Shown here in pieces: positions 48,091 to 58,545 of a stretch of 64,000 bases of DNA; the stretch's first letter is position 1, and each line of letters opens with the position of its first letter. Origin of the DNA: Pseudophaeomoniella oleicola (taxonomy: Eukaryota > Ascomycota > Eurotiomycetes > Phaeomoniellales > Phaeomoniellaceae); NCBI GenBank assembly GCA_003868215.1, contig QWDQ01000073.1:1-64000 (forward strand), written 5' to 3'. Under the pieces are notes generated by a model that saw only the letters and a list, made by a program, of their open reading frames with translations, was not told the DNA's origin and did no database searches. The position numbers and the translations under genes are program-made.

Positions 48091-49079
48091 TCAACCTCTT
48101 CGTCTCGCTCCGCCACTCCTGATGTCACTGCCACTCGATTTGATCTCCTCGGTTTTCTTAGCGGTCTGTCCAGCCATCCATCCGGCGAGGTCGAAATTGG
48201 CCGGATTCATTGCGGGTGCACCTTGGTCACTCGACTTGCCGCTGGGGGCTCCTCCTGACATAAGAGTTGAGATACCTCCTTGTTTCTGAGCAGCTTCGAA
48301 TTCGGCGCGCGTTTCTGGGTCCACTGTGGCGGAGGGTCAGTGTGTCAAGATGCAAGCTGTTGGCGGGCTGCGGAACTTACTATTCTCGAGAAGCTTGGGC
48401 ATGCCGAAGGTGATGCCTAGAGCAACTATGGCAAGGAGAATCATTGGGTTCTTGAGAAGCGACAATGGCGAGACTGGAGGAGAGTTTAGTTAGCATGAGC
48501 ACATTGACTGGCATCTCGTCATATGCATAGACACCGATTCCAAGTTCGAGGAAGACCGTGCACTTCGCATCGCCGTACATGGCCACTGTAAGGAAGTGAG
48601 ATATTGTCAAACTTACAGCCTTGTCTCTCCTCGTAAAAATTCCTTGTCGCAATAATCCTAGCCGTCACAGTCCTGATGTCCCCCTGATCTTTCCCTTGGA
48701 TCTCCAAGGCTTTCATTCCTTCTCCATCTTCTCCCCAGACCTCGCCTCTTCGGACTTCCCATACACCTTTGACATCGCCATCCTTACCAACGGAAACTAG
48801 CAGAGGAGCGAAGACATATTGTTTGCTATGCACATCCAACAAGTAGCTCCCTTCTGCGGCGCTTTGCTCTGATGCGGGGCCCGCAAGATCAATGAGGAAA
48901 TCACCAGCTGCAGAGAGCGGCGCTCGGATGGGTGGCGAGGAATGAAGGACTGCTGATGTCCCTATAGAAGATCCCGAAAGAGCGGATTGGTGCGAAGAGG
49001 GTAGCGATATCGAGAGCTGTACAGCACTAGCAGAGGTGACGGCTTGAAGGACCAGGAGCGGGAGGCAGGAGAGACGCAT
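48091..49079 (-). CDS. EMC7: ER membrane protein complex subunit 7
   Basis: A subunit of the ER membrane complex that inserts tail-anchored and polytopic membrane proteins. Three exons (49079-48617, 48473-48381, 48323-48091) give 262 residues. A signal peptide is at 1-20 (MRLSCLPLLVLQAVTSASAV). The lumenal beta-sandwich includes AAGDFLIDLAGPASE and GSYLLDVHSKQYVFAPLLVSV. The helix is in SLLKNPMILLAIVALGITFG, and the family's MPKLLENMDPETRAEFEAAQK follows. A cytosolic Gly/Ser tail ends GGARRRG. The first ATG at 49079 fits the signal peptide. The yeast relative Sop4 is much more diverged. Confidence 0.9.
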
Positions 49080-49547
49080 TTTGGCAGATACACAAACCAA
49101 CAAGATCGCGCAGCTGACGTTTCTGCAGAGATTTTTGCCTGGCTGCGCACTGTATAATTATGATTATGCAGTGCCTAATGTACCTTTGTCAAAACGCTGG
49201 AGAGATTGGTCGATGGTGGTGGTTCGGTTCTGGAGCAACTCCAAAAATGATGCCGCCGATAAGTGCTTACAGTATTACTGTAATGTAGCTTTAACTTATT
49301 CCAAGCATCTTTTGTTCTCTGAGCTCTTAACTGTTTTAAATAATATACTGTATCTACTTGGTAACTAACCGAGCCATCACTAGATGAGCGTTATGTATAT
49401 TATATTGTCACTCATTACATGGCACGAACCCCTCAATGTCTCTGGTACTGTATCTTTCTCTGACTTACTCTCTGGAATGATTTCATCTCAAAATACAAAT
49501 GCTTGTGGAAGTTTTCATGTTTAGGTGGCTCTGGAGGAACTCCCGCT
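49080..49547. other. Divergent spacer EMC7 / HET gene
   Basis: It holds the two promoters and is AT rich (about 49250-49400). A short in-frame stretch without ATG precedes the HET start. No gene is supported. Confidence 0.55.
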
Positions 49548-51347
49548 ATGGTCTGTTCAGAAGAGCCACGTCCAGGGCCTGTCCGCCATGATAGCACACT
49601 TTCTGTATATGAAGAACTGCCCGTTGAGAGACCGACTATAAGGATTGTGAATTTACAGCCAGGTCAGGAAGAGGAACCTTTGGTCTGTGAACTCCAAGCA
49701 TCACCAATCGAAGACATCACCGAGACCTATGAAGCGCTTTCATATTGTTGGGGAACCGACGAATGTTCTGAAAGCATTGAGTGTAATGGTGTCCTGACAT
49801 GCATTCGCCCGAATGTGGCATCAGCTCTGAAGAGACTGCGCTCGCCGACTGAGAGTCGCAGCTTATGGATCGACTGTCTCTCTATCGACCAGTCAAATAG
49901 AGCGGAACGCGGTCAACAAGTCGACCTGATGGTCGAAATCTTCAAGCAAGCAAGGCGAGTCCTCATATGGCTCGGTGAAGAAGCTGATAACAGCGATCAA
50001 GTAATGGAACACATTGCTACAATCGAACCCGGCCCTGTAATAAAACGCTCCAAATCTTGGAGGGCGTCCGATGCAGATAATCTGCTTTCAAGCGCGAATG
50101 TTTTGGAAATGGGGGACGCGCAGTGGCCCATTTCCATCAGCTCATTCCTAGCAAGACCTTGGTATCGACGTGTTTGGGTCCAGCAGGAAGCAGCCATAAA
50201 TAAGTCTACAATAGTGGTATGCGGGAGGAAGACTGCTTCTTGGAGCCAGCTCTTTGCATTCTCTTGGTTGTTAACGTACGGCGCTTCCTATACTCCAGAG
50301 CTGGCTCAGAGGTGGGCCTCTCTTAGAATGCACTCGAGATATGCATCTCCAGCAATTCGTCTCATCCGAAAGATTCAACAATACAGAGACCCCCGTCAAA
50401 GACCCTCGTTACTGTGGGTTCTTCATTCAGCCAGAGACTGCGAAGCCACCGACCACAGAGATAGGATATTTGCCGTGCAGCATCTGGCTCGTCATGGACC
50501 GGATACGAGGGTCTTCATTAAACCCGACTATGGGCTAGACATGTCAGAATTATGCGTAAATCTCGCTGAGAGATATATCAATCGACGAGGTGTGGCTATT
50601 GTCTCGTATGCAGGCCGCGCCCTACAAAGAGATCAGTCGCTTCCATCGTACGTACCCGACTGGAGTTGCCGAAGAAGTGATCGTCTCATGGGGCTTCACG
50701 GTTGGCATTCGGGGGGCTTTGAAAAAGCCAACGCCTGCATACGGTCTAGAAACGGTAGGTGGCTCCTCCAGGCGCGCGCTGCGGTCATCGGGCGAGTAAC
50801 ACAAGTTTCCGGCATCATCAATCGAGGTACACCTGGCAGTTCGCTTCAACCACGATACAGTCGTGAACCCGAAATGAGAGCATTTTCAATGATTGATCCC
50901 AGGGCTCCTTATGATAACTTCCAGACCCAAGAGCAGGCATACCTTAGAACCTTGATAGCGGACAATCCTCAAGAAAACGCCTTTCTAGGAATGACTACTA
51001 CAGAACACTTTACAACTGAGTTTAAACGGTGGCGGCTTTGGCTATATGCAAAGAGTGAAAGCACATCTAACTCCTTCACCGATCGTCCGCTCTACAATAC
51101 CGCAATCGAAAAGACAGGTACTTTCCGGACCCGTCAATTCGCTTTGACAGATGGAGGCTCCATGTGCTTGATACCAGCTGAGGCATCTATTGGGGATATG
51201 ATTTGTATCCTGCCTCAATTGAACCGGCCAATGGTCGTCAGACAAGAGGGAGCATATCACGAATTCATTGGAGAATGTTATGTTCAAGGTATTATGGAAG
51301 GACAAGCATGTGAAATGGCTGATTGGAGACATATGGAATTTATTTGA
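49548..51347 (+). CDS. HET-domain protein (heterokaryon incompatibility type)
   Basis: A member of the fungal HET family, which act in non-self recognition and cell death. It is a single exon of 599 residues. The HET domain starts YEALSYCWGTDE (about residue 61) and includes SLWIDCLSIDQSN and EIFKQARRVLIWLGE. It closes with RPWYRRVWVQQEAA (about 205-220). The C-terminal half has the family's DRIFAVQHLA, KPDYGLDMSELCVNLAERYI and YVPDWS blocks, and ends GDMICILPQLNRPMVVRQEG and GECYVQGIMEGQ. No NACHT, ankyrin or other partner domain is present. The start is the first ATG; an upstream exon cannot be excluded because a possible acceptor lies just before it. Whether it functions in incompatibility cannot be read from the sequence. 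Confidence 0.88.
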   Translation: MVCSEEPRPGPVRHDSTLSVYEELPVERPTIRIVNLQPGQEEEPLVCELQASPIEDITETYEALSYCWGTDECSESIECNGVLTCIRPNVASALKRLRSPTESRSLWIDCLSIDQSNRAERGQQVDLMVEIFKQARRVLIWLGEEADNSDQVMEHIATIEPGPVIKRSKSWRASDADNLLSSANVLEMGDAQWPISISSFLARPWYRRVWVQQEAAINKSTIVVCGRKTASWSQLFAFSWLLTYGASYTPELAQRWASLRMHSRYASPAIRLIRKIQQYRDPRQRPSLLWVLHSARDCEATDHRDRIFAVQHLARHGPDTRVFIKPDYGLDMSELCVNLAERYINRRGVAIVSYAGRALQRDQSLPSYVPDWSCRRSDRLMGLHGWHSGGFEKANACIRSRNGRWLLQARAAVIGRVTQVSGIINRGTPGSSLQPRYSREPEMRAFSMIDPRAPYDNFQTQEQAYLRTLIADNPQENAFLGMTTTEHFTTEFKRWRLWLYAKSESTSNSFTDRPLYNTAIEKTGTFRTRQFALTDGGSMCLIPAEASIGDMICILPQLNRPMVVRQEGAYHEFIGECYVQGIMEGQACEMADWRHMEFI

Positions 51348-51961
51348 TGGTCTTGTACCGCATGAACTTGGCGTGAATCAAGACGGGAGTACAAGATAGA
51401 ACCAGCTTGAGCCATCTCAGAATGTGACACGACTTGTTCTTTTGATCTTTGAGACCAAGATGGAGAATTGGCTACTTTTCTCACCGGCAAAAGACGACCA
51501 GCCTCTTCGATGTTCTCACCATAGGATGATAGCATATTCATGATGACCTCTTGAAGCACTCAAGATGAGTTGATTCATGCCAGCATCAGCAACATAATGT
51601 CGCCAGGTAAGGAGGTAGTTCGCCGTAAGTCGTGAATTGCCATTACGTGTGGGGAAAGTCGCATACAGTAAAAACAAATAAATTCTGTTCGGGACGTGAA
51701 TTCCTAAGCTCCGCTACGTTCCGGATTGAGGGATAAAATAACCATTCTGAATGTCCAAGATTCATCTGAATGAGATAATGTATGCCTGAACTGCTAATTG
51801 AGGATGAGGTGATTGTGGGAGATCAAAGACAAGTGCTGAAAAGTGTTTAGAATCTGACAACCGGGTAATCAGCCATTCATCGTCACACTTTGTTATGTCT
51901 CTCCCTCTCCTCGTCTTCGTATCCTAGTGCACAAAGTACAGGGTTCTAGCGTGCGTGAAAT
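51348..51961. other. Intergenic between HET and F-box genes
   Basis: Same-strand spacer of 614 bp. It holds the HET 3' side and the F-box promoter. No gene is supported. Confidence 0.6.
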
Positions 51962-53425
51962 ATGGCGGCGTCTTCAACCTCTTCGATCAGAGAGAAGATG
52001 GAGGACACCAGCAGCACTAAAAGTGCTGGGAGGTTCAAGTCTCTATTCAAATCAAAGCCTCCTGAAGCCCGCAAACGCCTGAGAAAGGCTCCCCAACAAC
52101 AACACGGTCCTCCAGCCCAACAAAGCAACTACAGGAGCAATAGAGGCTTTACTGGCAACATGACAGCAGAGGACGTCTATACTGCTACTCTTGATTCACA
52201 AACAGGGGAGCGTAAAGATTACACAGAGATGTTGCACAGTTTAGGACTCCACGACCCATTTGACGCTCCTGTAGATCCCTCTGAGCCCGTCGCGGTGAAA
52301 CTGGCACCACTGAAGGGGGAACTTTTGATTGCCCGTCTATCACCTCGAATCTGGGCCCGAATAGCAAAGCTCCTTGGTCCTGCCGATCTGGCTAGCCTTG
52401 CGTTCACGTGCAAAGCATTCCGAGGTCTGTTGGGCTCGAGGCCATGGACTGCTCTCAATGACCCCGAGAATTACCGAGATCGAATCAACTTTCTGGTTCA
52501 CTTGGATCAGGCGCTTCCACACCATCTGCTCTGCTCCATATGTGGCACCTACCACGTCCGAATACAGGAAGGAAAGGAAGAGCTGAAACCTGCCAATATC
52601 CTGAATCCTCTGTTTGTGTGCCCCTATGCTACCGACAATACGAAGAAGCCGCCTCGCATGAGGATAGCCCCGGGACGTACGCTTCCCTTCACGTTCGTAC
52701 AACTCGCCACGAGGGCTGATCGGTACTTGCCGTCATATGGAATACCCGCCGAGTCACTATCACGGCGTTGGAAGCATGTGGACAGTGGCTGGTCACATTA
52801 TACCAGATATTTTGTGCAAGATGGACATCTCTTCATGCGAGTGATAAGCTCCGCATTTGCGCCTCCTGGCCTTCCTCCAAGCGGGCAGCGGTATCTTCTT
52901 TATTCTCGAGAAGACTTCTGGCCGTACTTTTCGGCGTGTGCTCATTGGAGAGACGGCCACCTGATGAATATCTGCAAATGTGCTTTGGGCCATATTCCCG
53001 AAAAGAAGGAATACATAGGTCCACAGGGAGTAGGTCAGCGTCTACAGGATCGGGTGCAGCGAGCCAAACCACAGCTCAAACATTGCTCGTTCTGTCAGCC
53101 TATGCGGCGATGTCCTGAATGTCCAACGGAATATCTTGTGGAAATCAAGCTCGTGGAGGACAGAACCGACCCTAGCGATCTCTTCAAGCAAGCAATTGTA
53201 GTCACTAGATGGAGTGACCTCGGAGACGGCAGAACTCCGTGGTCTCCAGAATGGGCCTCCTGCAAAGGAGAAGTGGAATTCGACTCTTTCGAAGCTGTAG
53301 GGCGCCGTGCAATTTCGGGTGTCTTTGAATCTCACTTCAATCCTGACGTGATACCAGGACAACGGATCATCTCACTCAACCCCAAAAAGGACAAGAAGGG
53401 CGAGGCAGGGAATGACTGGTATTGA
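51962..53425 (+). CDS. F-box protein with CxxC clusters
   Basis: A likely substrate receptor for an SCF ubiquitin ligase. It is a single exon of 487 residues. A basic, Gln/Pro-rich N-terminus (about 1-60) precedes an F-box at about 122-158 (LSPRIWARIAKLLGP and LASLAFTCKAFRGLL). The middle and C-terminal parts carry spaced cysteines: CSIC, ICKCALGH, CSFC and CPEC, suggesting one or more metal-binding folds. No WD or leucine-rich repeats are visible. The C-terminus is Lys-rich (NPKKDKKGEAGNDWY). The start ATG follows a CT-rich stretch. A fungal family with F-box plus CxxC is likely, but the substrate is unknown. Confidence 0.85.
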   Translation: MAASSTSSIREKMEDTSSTKSAGRFKSLFKSKPPEARKRLRKAPQQQHGPPAQQSNYRSNRGFTGNMTAEDVYTATLDSQTGERKDYTEMLHSLGLHDPFDAPVDPSEPVAVKLAPLKGELLIARLSPRIWARIAKLLGPADLASLAFTCKAFRGLLGSRPWTALNDPENYRDRINFLVHLDQALPHHLLCSICGTYHVRIQEGKEELKPANILNPLFVCPYATDNTKKPPRMRIAPGRTLPFTFVQLATRADRYLPSYGIPAESLSRRWKHVDSGWSHYTRYFVQDGHLFMRVISSAFAPPGLPPSGQRYLLYSREDFWPYFSACAHWRDGHLMNICKCALGHIPEKKEYIGPQGVGQRLQDRVQRAKPQLKHCSFCQPMRRCPECPTEYLVEIKLVEDRTDPSDLFKQAIVVTRWSDLGDGRTPWSPEWASCKGEVEFDSFEAVGRRAISGVFESHFNPDVIPGQRIISLNPKKDKKGEAGNDWY

Positions 53426-55619
53426 GAATATGGTATTCCGCATACGACGTAGGACTGGAGGACGAAAACCGAGACTGTCGTCCGTCGTCCCTTGTCCATA
53501 CGTCAAAATCAACTCAAGACCATGCACAATGGACGACTCCGAACCAGCTAGATCGAATTATTTTGAGGACACGTTTATGACCCAACTCTTCAATACCCCT
53601 TCTCTGTCCAAGTCCGCGGACTGGGCAGCTATGATCGCGGCAGGGTAGCGCCAAGTCAATGGCAGCAGCGAATCAGCCTTCCACCTCGAGATCGTGACAT
53701 AGAAGGACCCTTCCGTCTCGTAGTCAGAGGGAATAGAGTCGACGCATGACAATCAACATCGCGGCGCACTGTAATGTGGTCCGCACTTGACGCATAACGA
53801 GCTACCTTGCAAGTCATTATAAAGTCGTATGGGAAGTACAGGGAATCCAGTTCCGGATGATCCGCTGCACGACGGTAACTACAGAGCATATGAGGAATTA
53901 GAGAGGGAGCGAGAAACGGGAGTGGATGGGCCATATCAAAAGCCGAGGTGTTTCAGGTTATGAACAGCAAGTGGTGGGAGACATAGTGGAAATCCATGCT
54001 GGTGAGCACATGTTGGAAGATGACAAGGCGAAGGTTGCACAGCGTTTGTCACATATGTACCATGGGGGGACAAAGCAGCCATCCCATACCTTGGGGAGCA
54101 AGGAAGCTATGAATCTGACGAAACAGCAGAGTATGTCCAGGTCAACACGTATGGCGGCAGGGATTTGGTCTTGCTGAGGAATACAGCGACCAAGTTGCTG
54201 GAGTTGATTCTGTTGTAATGATTGTGACTGTCGAGGTTGAGAGCAATCGGCAATCAAACTTGTCATGTACTCGCAAGTGCATAGGGAAGAGGTCCCTTTC
54301 GTGGCCATTGGCGGTGTCTTTAGCATCTCGAAGAATGAGATCTAAATTATTAGTGATCCTATGTAGAATTCTCGTAGTCCCATCATACTGAGCTTCGACT
54401 TGGTGCGGATAGCCGTAAATCCACTGTGTCTGGTAGGCGCTGGTCTAGACGTCTTACTGCATAGTAGACCCTTTGGGAGCTACTACTACGTAGTACGTAC
54501 CACATTGTAGTTTAGTAAGAAGCGAAGAGCAAGTCATGACGACTTCTGTGGCTTAACGACGTAACAGCTTGAATGTTGCTACTACGTAGTACAACGAATT
54601 CACTTGTTGGACCCTAATTACGATCGTAACACAGTAATAGTGTGCTGTCATCACCATCAAACTTGAAAGGTACAATACTACAACTACGGTCAACGGTGAG
54701 ACGGGAAAGCGAAAACTGGTTTGCATGCCTGTTCAAGGTTCCAGTCCGTCGACAGTCGCCGTGTCGATCTTCTTCATCGTTTCTTTTCCTGCCAACCTTT
54801 TCCACTCACTTTCTCACTTTCCACCTATTGCAACATCGAAGAGCCACAGTCGCCACATCTGCGGTTCCCTTTGGTGTCCTCGCCGAGCTCGCTTCGACGA
54901 TAGTGAGCAGACGGTGAAGATGTCCATTGACGAATCATGATGACTTATTGCTCCATCACGATATCCGAGAAGTACTACGTAGCAGATGAATAGACGCTCG
55001 CTCGCTGCACTGCCACAGGACGAGAGGACCCTTCTCTTCTCGCTGGACCCTGCTTTCTCACATCCTTGTTCAACCGTCTTCCTGTGGACTCTTTTCATCA
55101 GTTCCAGAACTTCGCGACGTCGATATTACCTCGATGGAGGACTACTGCCCTTGTGCCCTTGTCCGCTTCCACACCATCGTCTTTGTTGCATCGATAACAA
55201 TTCGTCTGCCACAATGATCGTCGCTCATCAGCCTTCTTTCTGTCCCTGCAATTCGTCTATCTCCCACCTTTTTCTGGATCCCTATCATGTACAAAGGTCC
55301 GGCGGGGTAGTGTAGGGTCTCGGCTGTTGGTAGGGCCCTCGGTCATGGTCAATTCTAGCACTCGATGACCTAGGATCTCTTTCAGTATTCCCTTATATGT
55401 CTTTTCCTTGGTCTCGAATGTCGATTTTGGTTCCTGATCTACCATTTCCACTTTCCTCTCTTCTTACTTGAGACCTTCATTATCGTGCTTGATATGTTGT
55501 ATCCCAATATGCTCACTGCCTACCATTGTTAGCCTGCATGATCCCCAGACCGTATCTCTTGTCTTCTCATTTGCAACAAATACCTCAGTTGGTGAGGTGT
55601 TGGGCCGCCCACTCTCTCA
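53426..55619. other. Intergenic between F-box and Ser-rich membrane protein genes
   Basis: No gene is supported. Short frames at 53412-53648, 54642-54940 and 55468-55717 lack any family signal; the last overlaps the next gene in another frame. The stretch contains two exact and one near TACTACGTAGTA palindromes (54484, 54580, 54973), and a pyrimidine-rich block with many TTCTT/CTTC words from about 54760, which fits a long promoter or 5' untranslated region. Confidence 0.5.
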
Positions 55620-57515
55620 ATGGCAACTACTACTTCAGCAAATGGCCTGGGGGTGTGGCTGTCAGAGGCGTATTCCGTCGTCAGCGAGGTCAAATCGATA
55701 ATAACGTCACCGAGTGATTCTACTGCCTCTGCCTCTGCCACTGCATCTTCCATGTCAGCGGCTCAATCTGGCTCAACTGCGGTAACTGGAGGCTCGGCAA
55801 GCTCTGCAACTAGCGGAGCATCAGCAACGAACGGAGCATCAGGGACGCTTTCATCGACATTTCAGACATCCGGGAGCCAAACAAGAGATCCAAGCAGTTC
55901 TGTCACGGGCGCAGCTTCATCAGCAGCTTCATCAGCGAGCGCATCTGGCAACTCGCGTACGATTCTGACTAGTGGAACCTCACCGCTGGGACAAGCAGCA
56001 ACCTCCAGTGGTACAAGTCCCGCGTCTACTTCAGCTGCCGCCGCATCCAACGATCACCATAACAACAACCTTCCCATCATTCTCGGAAGTGTCCTGGGAG
56101 GTCTCGCACTTATACTACTCGCTTTATGCCTGTTCTGCTGCTTACGGCGTAGGCGTTCGAAACGATCAAAGCGAATCGTGACACCAGCAGCAGATGAAGT
56201 AGATTCATGGAGAGGCCCAGACCGATCCACGCAGCCAATGATGGCTGATATTGCTGGACCAGAACGATACTCGTATCCAAATAATCCTCCGCCAATGTCT
56301 GAACATCCTGCATACAGGGGAGTTGAGACTGGTTCCACCAACCCTTTTGTTCCTCCCGTACCGCCACCAAGAAAAACGGCACCGAATGCTAAGCCTGGTC
56401 TGACCACTGACACCGTACCCGGACAAGAGCCATACACTGCCTCAAGTCCATCCAGACCAAATCGAAGGGATCCGCTTGCTGCTGGTCTTGCCGGCCTTGC
56501 CAGTGCAGCAGCAGCGAGAAAAGTCGCTCGCAAACCCATTCATAACGGCTCACCAGCAATACAAACATCAGATTTGCCTGAACCGGTCTCACCTATCAAC
56601 GAGAGCCCACGCTTTCACTCCGGTTATGGCTACAACCACCCATCCACCCGGGCCGAGAACAATCCTGGGGGTTACGATCAACGTCCATCATATAGCCATT
56701 TTCGTAGCCCATCACACCAACCCTTGATGTCCGGAGGTGATGTTGCTGACAGGAATCCAACAAGCTACACAGAAGATCGACCTCCGACTCCCTTCGGACT
56801 GATGGGAATGGGAGCCGCTGGTGCTGGTGCTGGACTGGGTGTAGCCGCGAGCCACCACCTTGACTCCAGCTCGTCTTCTAGCCACAGTCACCCACATCAC
56901 TCCTCCGCGGAGTCCTCGTCTCGAAGCAGGCAGTCTTACGACTCAGCGACGATGTACCCTGCCGCCATGCGCCCTGCTCCTTCCCATTACCCTTCCCGTC
57001 ATCAAACCCCACCATATGCACAGAATCGCTCTCCCCGCCGAGCCCACTTCGGCGACCCGGTCGAACTGCCATCTCCCACCGTCTCTTCGAATCATCGCAG
57101 CTCGAGCCAATCCGGGAGCAGCGGCAGCAACATACCACGCCACACCGATACCGCTTACCCTACGGTACCTACCCATCATACTCCACCCGACAGCCACTCC
57201 TCATCTTCCAACAATGACTCCGGCGACTCAGCCTGGCGTCTCTCTTCCTCCATGCCCGGCGGCTGGGGCCCTTCCACCACCCACCATCAACCCCCGAGTC
57301 CTGGTCTATCATCAACATCATCACCACTGCAGTCCAACCCGACGGGGAAAAAGCGACTACGCCTAAGCGACCTGCGCGCCCAAGAAGAGGAATTGGATCG
57401 ACTGAAAGAACACGAGGGCTGGGACGATCAACAAGCGTACGGCAGAGGTAGTGACGGATATGGTCGACGCGGAAGTGGTAGTGGCACTGGCTTTGGAATC
57501 GGTACCGCTCTGTGA
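55620..57515 (+). CDS. Ser/Thr-rich single-pass membrane protein, Mid2/Wsc-like
   Basis: A single exon of 631 residues. Residues about 28-145 are almost entirely Ser/Thr/Ala/Gly, the pattern of an O-mannosylated surface stalk. One membrane helix is at about 151-175 (LPIILGSVLGGLALILLALC), followed by a basic stop-transfer RRRRSKRSKR. A 450-residue cytosolic tail is rich in Pro, Ser, His, Gly and Arg, and carries RLRLSDLRAQEEELDRLKEH near the end. This layout resembles yeast cell-wall stress sensors (Mid2, Wsc), but no WSC domain is present and no signal peptide is seen at the modelled start. An upstream exon could supply one. The tail's low complexity suggests regulation by phosphorylation. 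Assignment as a sensor is inference. Confidence 0.75.
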   Translation: MATTTSANGLGVWLSEAYSVVSEVKSIITSPSDSTASASATASSMSAAQSGSTAVTGGSASSATSGASATNGASGTLSSTFQTSGSQTRDPSSSVTGAASSAASSASASGNSRTILTSGTSPLGQAATSSGTSPASTSAAAASNDHHNNNLPIILGSVLGGLALILLALCLFCCLRRRRSKRSKRIVTPAADEVDSWRGPDRSTQPMMADIAGPERYSYPNNPPPMSEHPAYRGVETGSTNPFVPPVPPPRKTAPNAKPGLTTDTVPGQEPYTASSPSRPNRRDPLAAGLAGLASAAAARKVARKPIHNGSPAIQTSDLPEPVSPINESPRFHSGYGYNHPSTRAENNPGGYDQRPSYSHFRSPSHQPLMSGGDVADRNPTSYTEDRPPTPFGLMGMGAAGAGAGLGVAASHHLDSSSSSSHSHPHHSSAESSSRSRQSYDSATMYPAAMRPAPSHYPSRHQTPPYAQNRSPRRAHFGDPVELPSPTVSSNHRSSSQSGSSGSNIPRHTDTAYPTVPTHHTPPDSHSSSSNNDSGDSAWRLSSSMPGGWGPSTTHHQPPSPGLSSTSSPLQSNPTGKKRLRLSDLRAQEEELDRLKEHEGWDDQQAYGRGSDGYGRRGSGSGTGFGIGTAL

Positions 57516-58545
57516 ACCAGGACATTACGACACATGAAAATTTGCGGATATGGACATGGATTGAGTCCAGAATGAGTCAGAAAGATTTTCACAATTTCCT
57601 CTGCAGCGATATATTCTTCGTACTCTTTTTCAATTTCCGAGAACCCATTTTACTCCTCCCGTTGATGAAACTGTTTTTTTTTCTACTACCGTTTATGAGA
57701 TTTCAACAACGAAACGACTCATCTTCACGCTCTCTCTTCATCTTGCTTTTCTCATATGGATATACATACTACCATTTTCTCCAATGTTGTTCCTTTTTTT
57801 GTTTTGATACCCTCTCATCTCGTCATCATCATCATCATCGGCAATAGACAGACACAGAGACATGCAGGCATGTAAACAAACATCTTATAAACCTATACCC
57901 TCGCCCATCTGTTTCTTTAATTTTTGTTCAACCAACTCCTAATGTTCCTCTTTCCCATCCCTTTCCCCCCTGTACACGGTACGGTGTGTAGGTAGGTATC
58001 AAACAGTCGTTCGGTCGGTCGGTTGGTGAGTTGGTTGGTATCGGTAACTACTAGTCTTTCTCTTCACATGCATGCAAACAATATATATCTACCTAAGGTA
58101 CATATATGTACCTGGTATGTACCTTATGTTATAGAACTTGGAGAACTTGGGATATTTGAATTTTTTGTGCCGGAATTCCTTTCCTTTTGATTTTGTTTTT
58201 TCCTCATGGGTAGTTTTATATATATCTACCTTAACTTACGTATAAACGGCATACCATGCATGGCATACTAGACCATATCAGACCAGACCAGACCAACGGC
58301 CAGCCACAAGGCGGCGGCGGCGGCGGTTGCGCTTTTTTTCCCTCATGTTGAAATAGTTGAGACTCCCACATGGCTGGACTCTGCTGAATGCTTCAATTCA
58401 CTTCACTTCCCGTATTCTCCTCTCCGACCAGTGCCTAAGTAAGAGAGAAATGAAAGGGTACAATCCTGGTCTACCTACCTAGTTCCGTTCATGTGACTTT
58501 TGTATGATTTTCCTATCTATCGCGCATAGTTGTTGAAACTTGACT
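57516..58545. other. Convergent intergenic region before MetRS
   Basis: Spacer between two convergent genes with AT-rich, repeat-bearing sequence: TCA repeats at 57823-57839 and a GGC repeat at 58310-58326, plus TACCTA/TAGGTA words around 57990-58110. No gene is supported. Confidence 0.6.
58310..58326. repeat. GGC trinucleotide repeat
   Basis: About six GGC units in a non-coding spacer, followed by a T run. Confidence 0.85.

Noticed and set aside
53412-53648. A short + strand frame overlapping the F-box gene end
   Set aside because: It overlaps the F-box stop in another frame and shows no family signal.
55468-55717. Short + strand frames before the Ser-rich membrane protein
   Set aside because: They overlap the gene start in other frames; no signal peptide could be joined to the gene with confidence.
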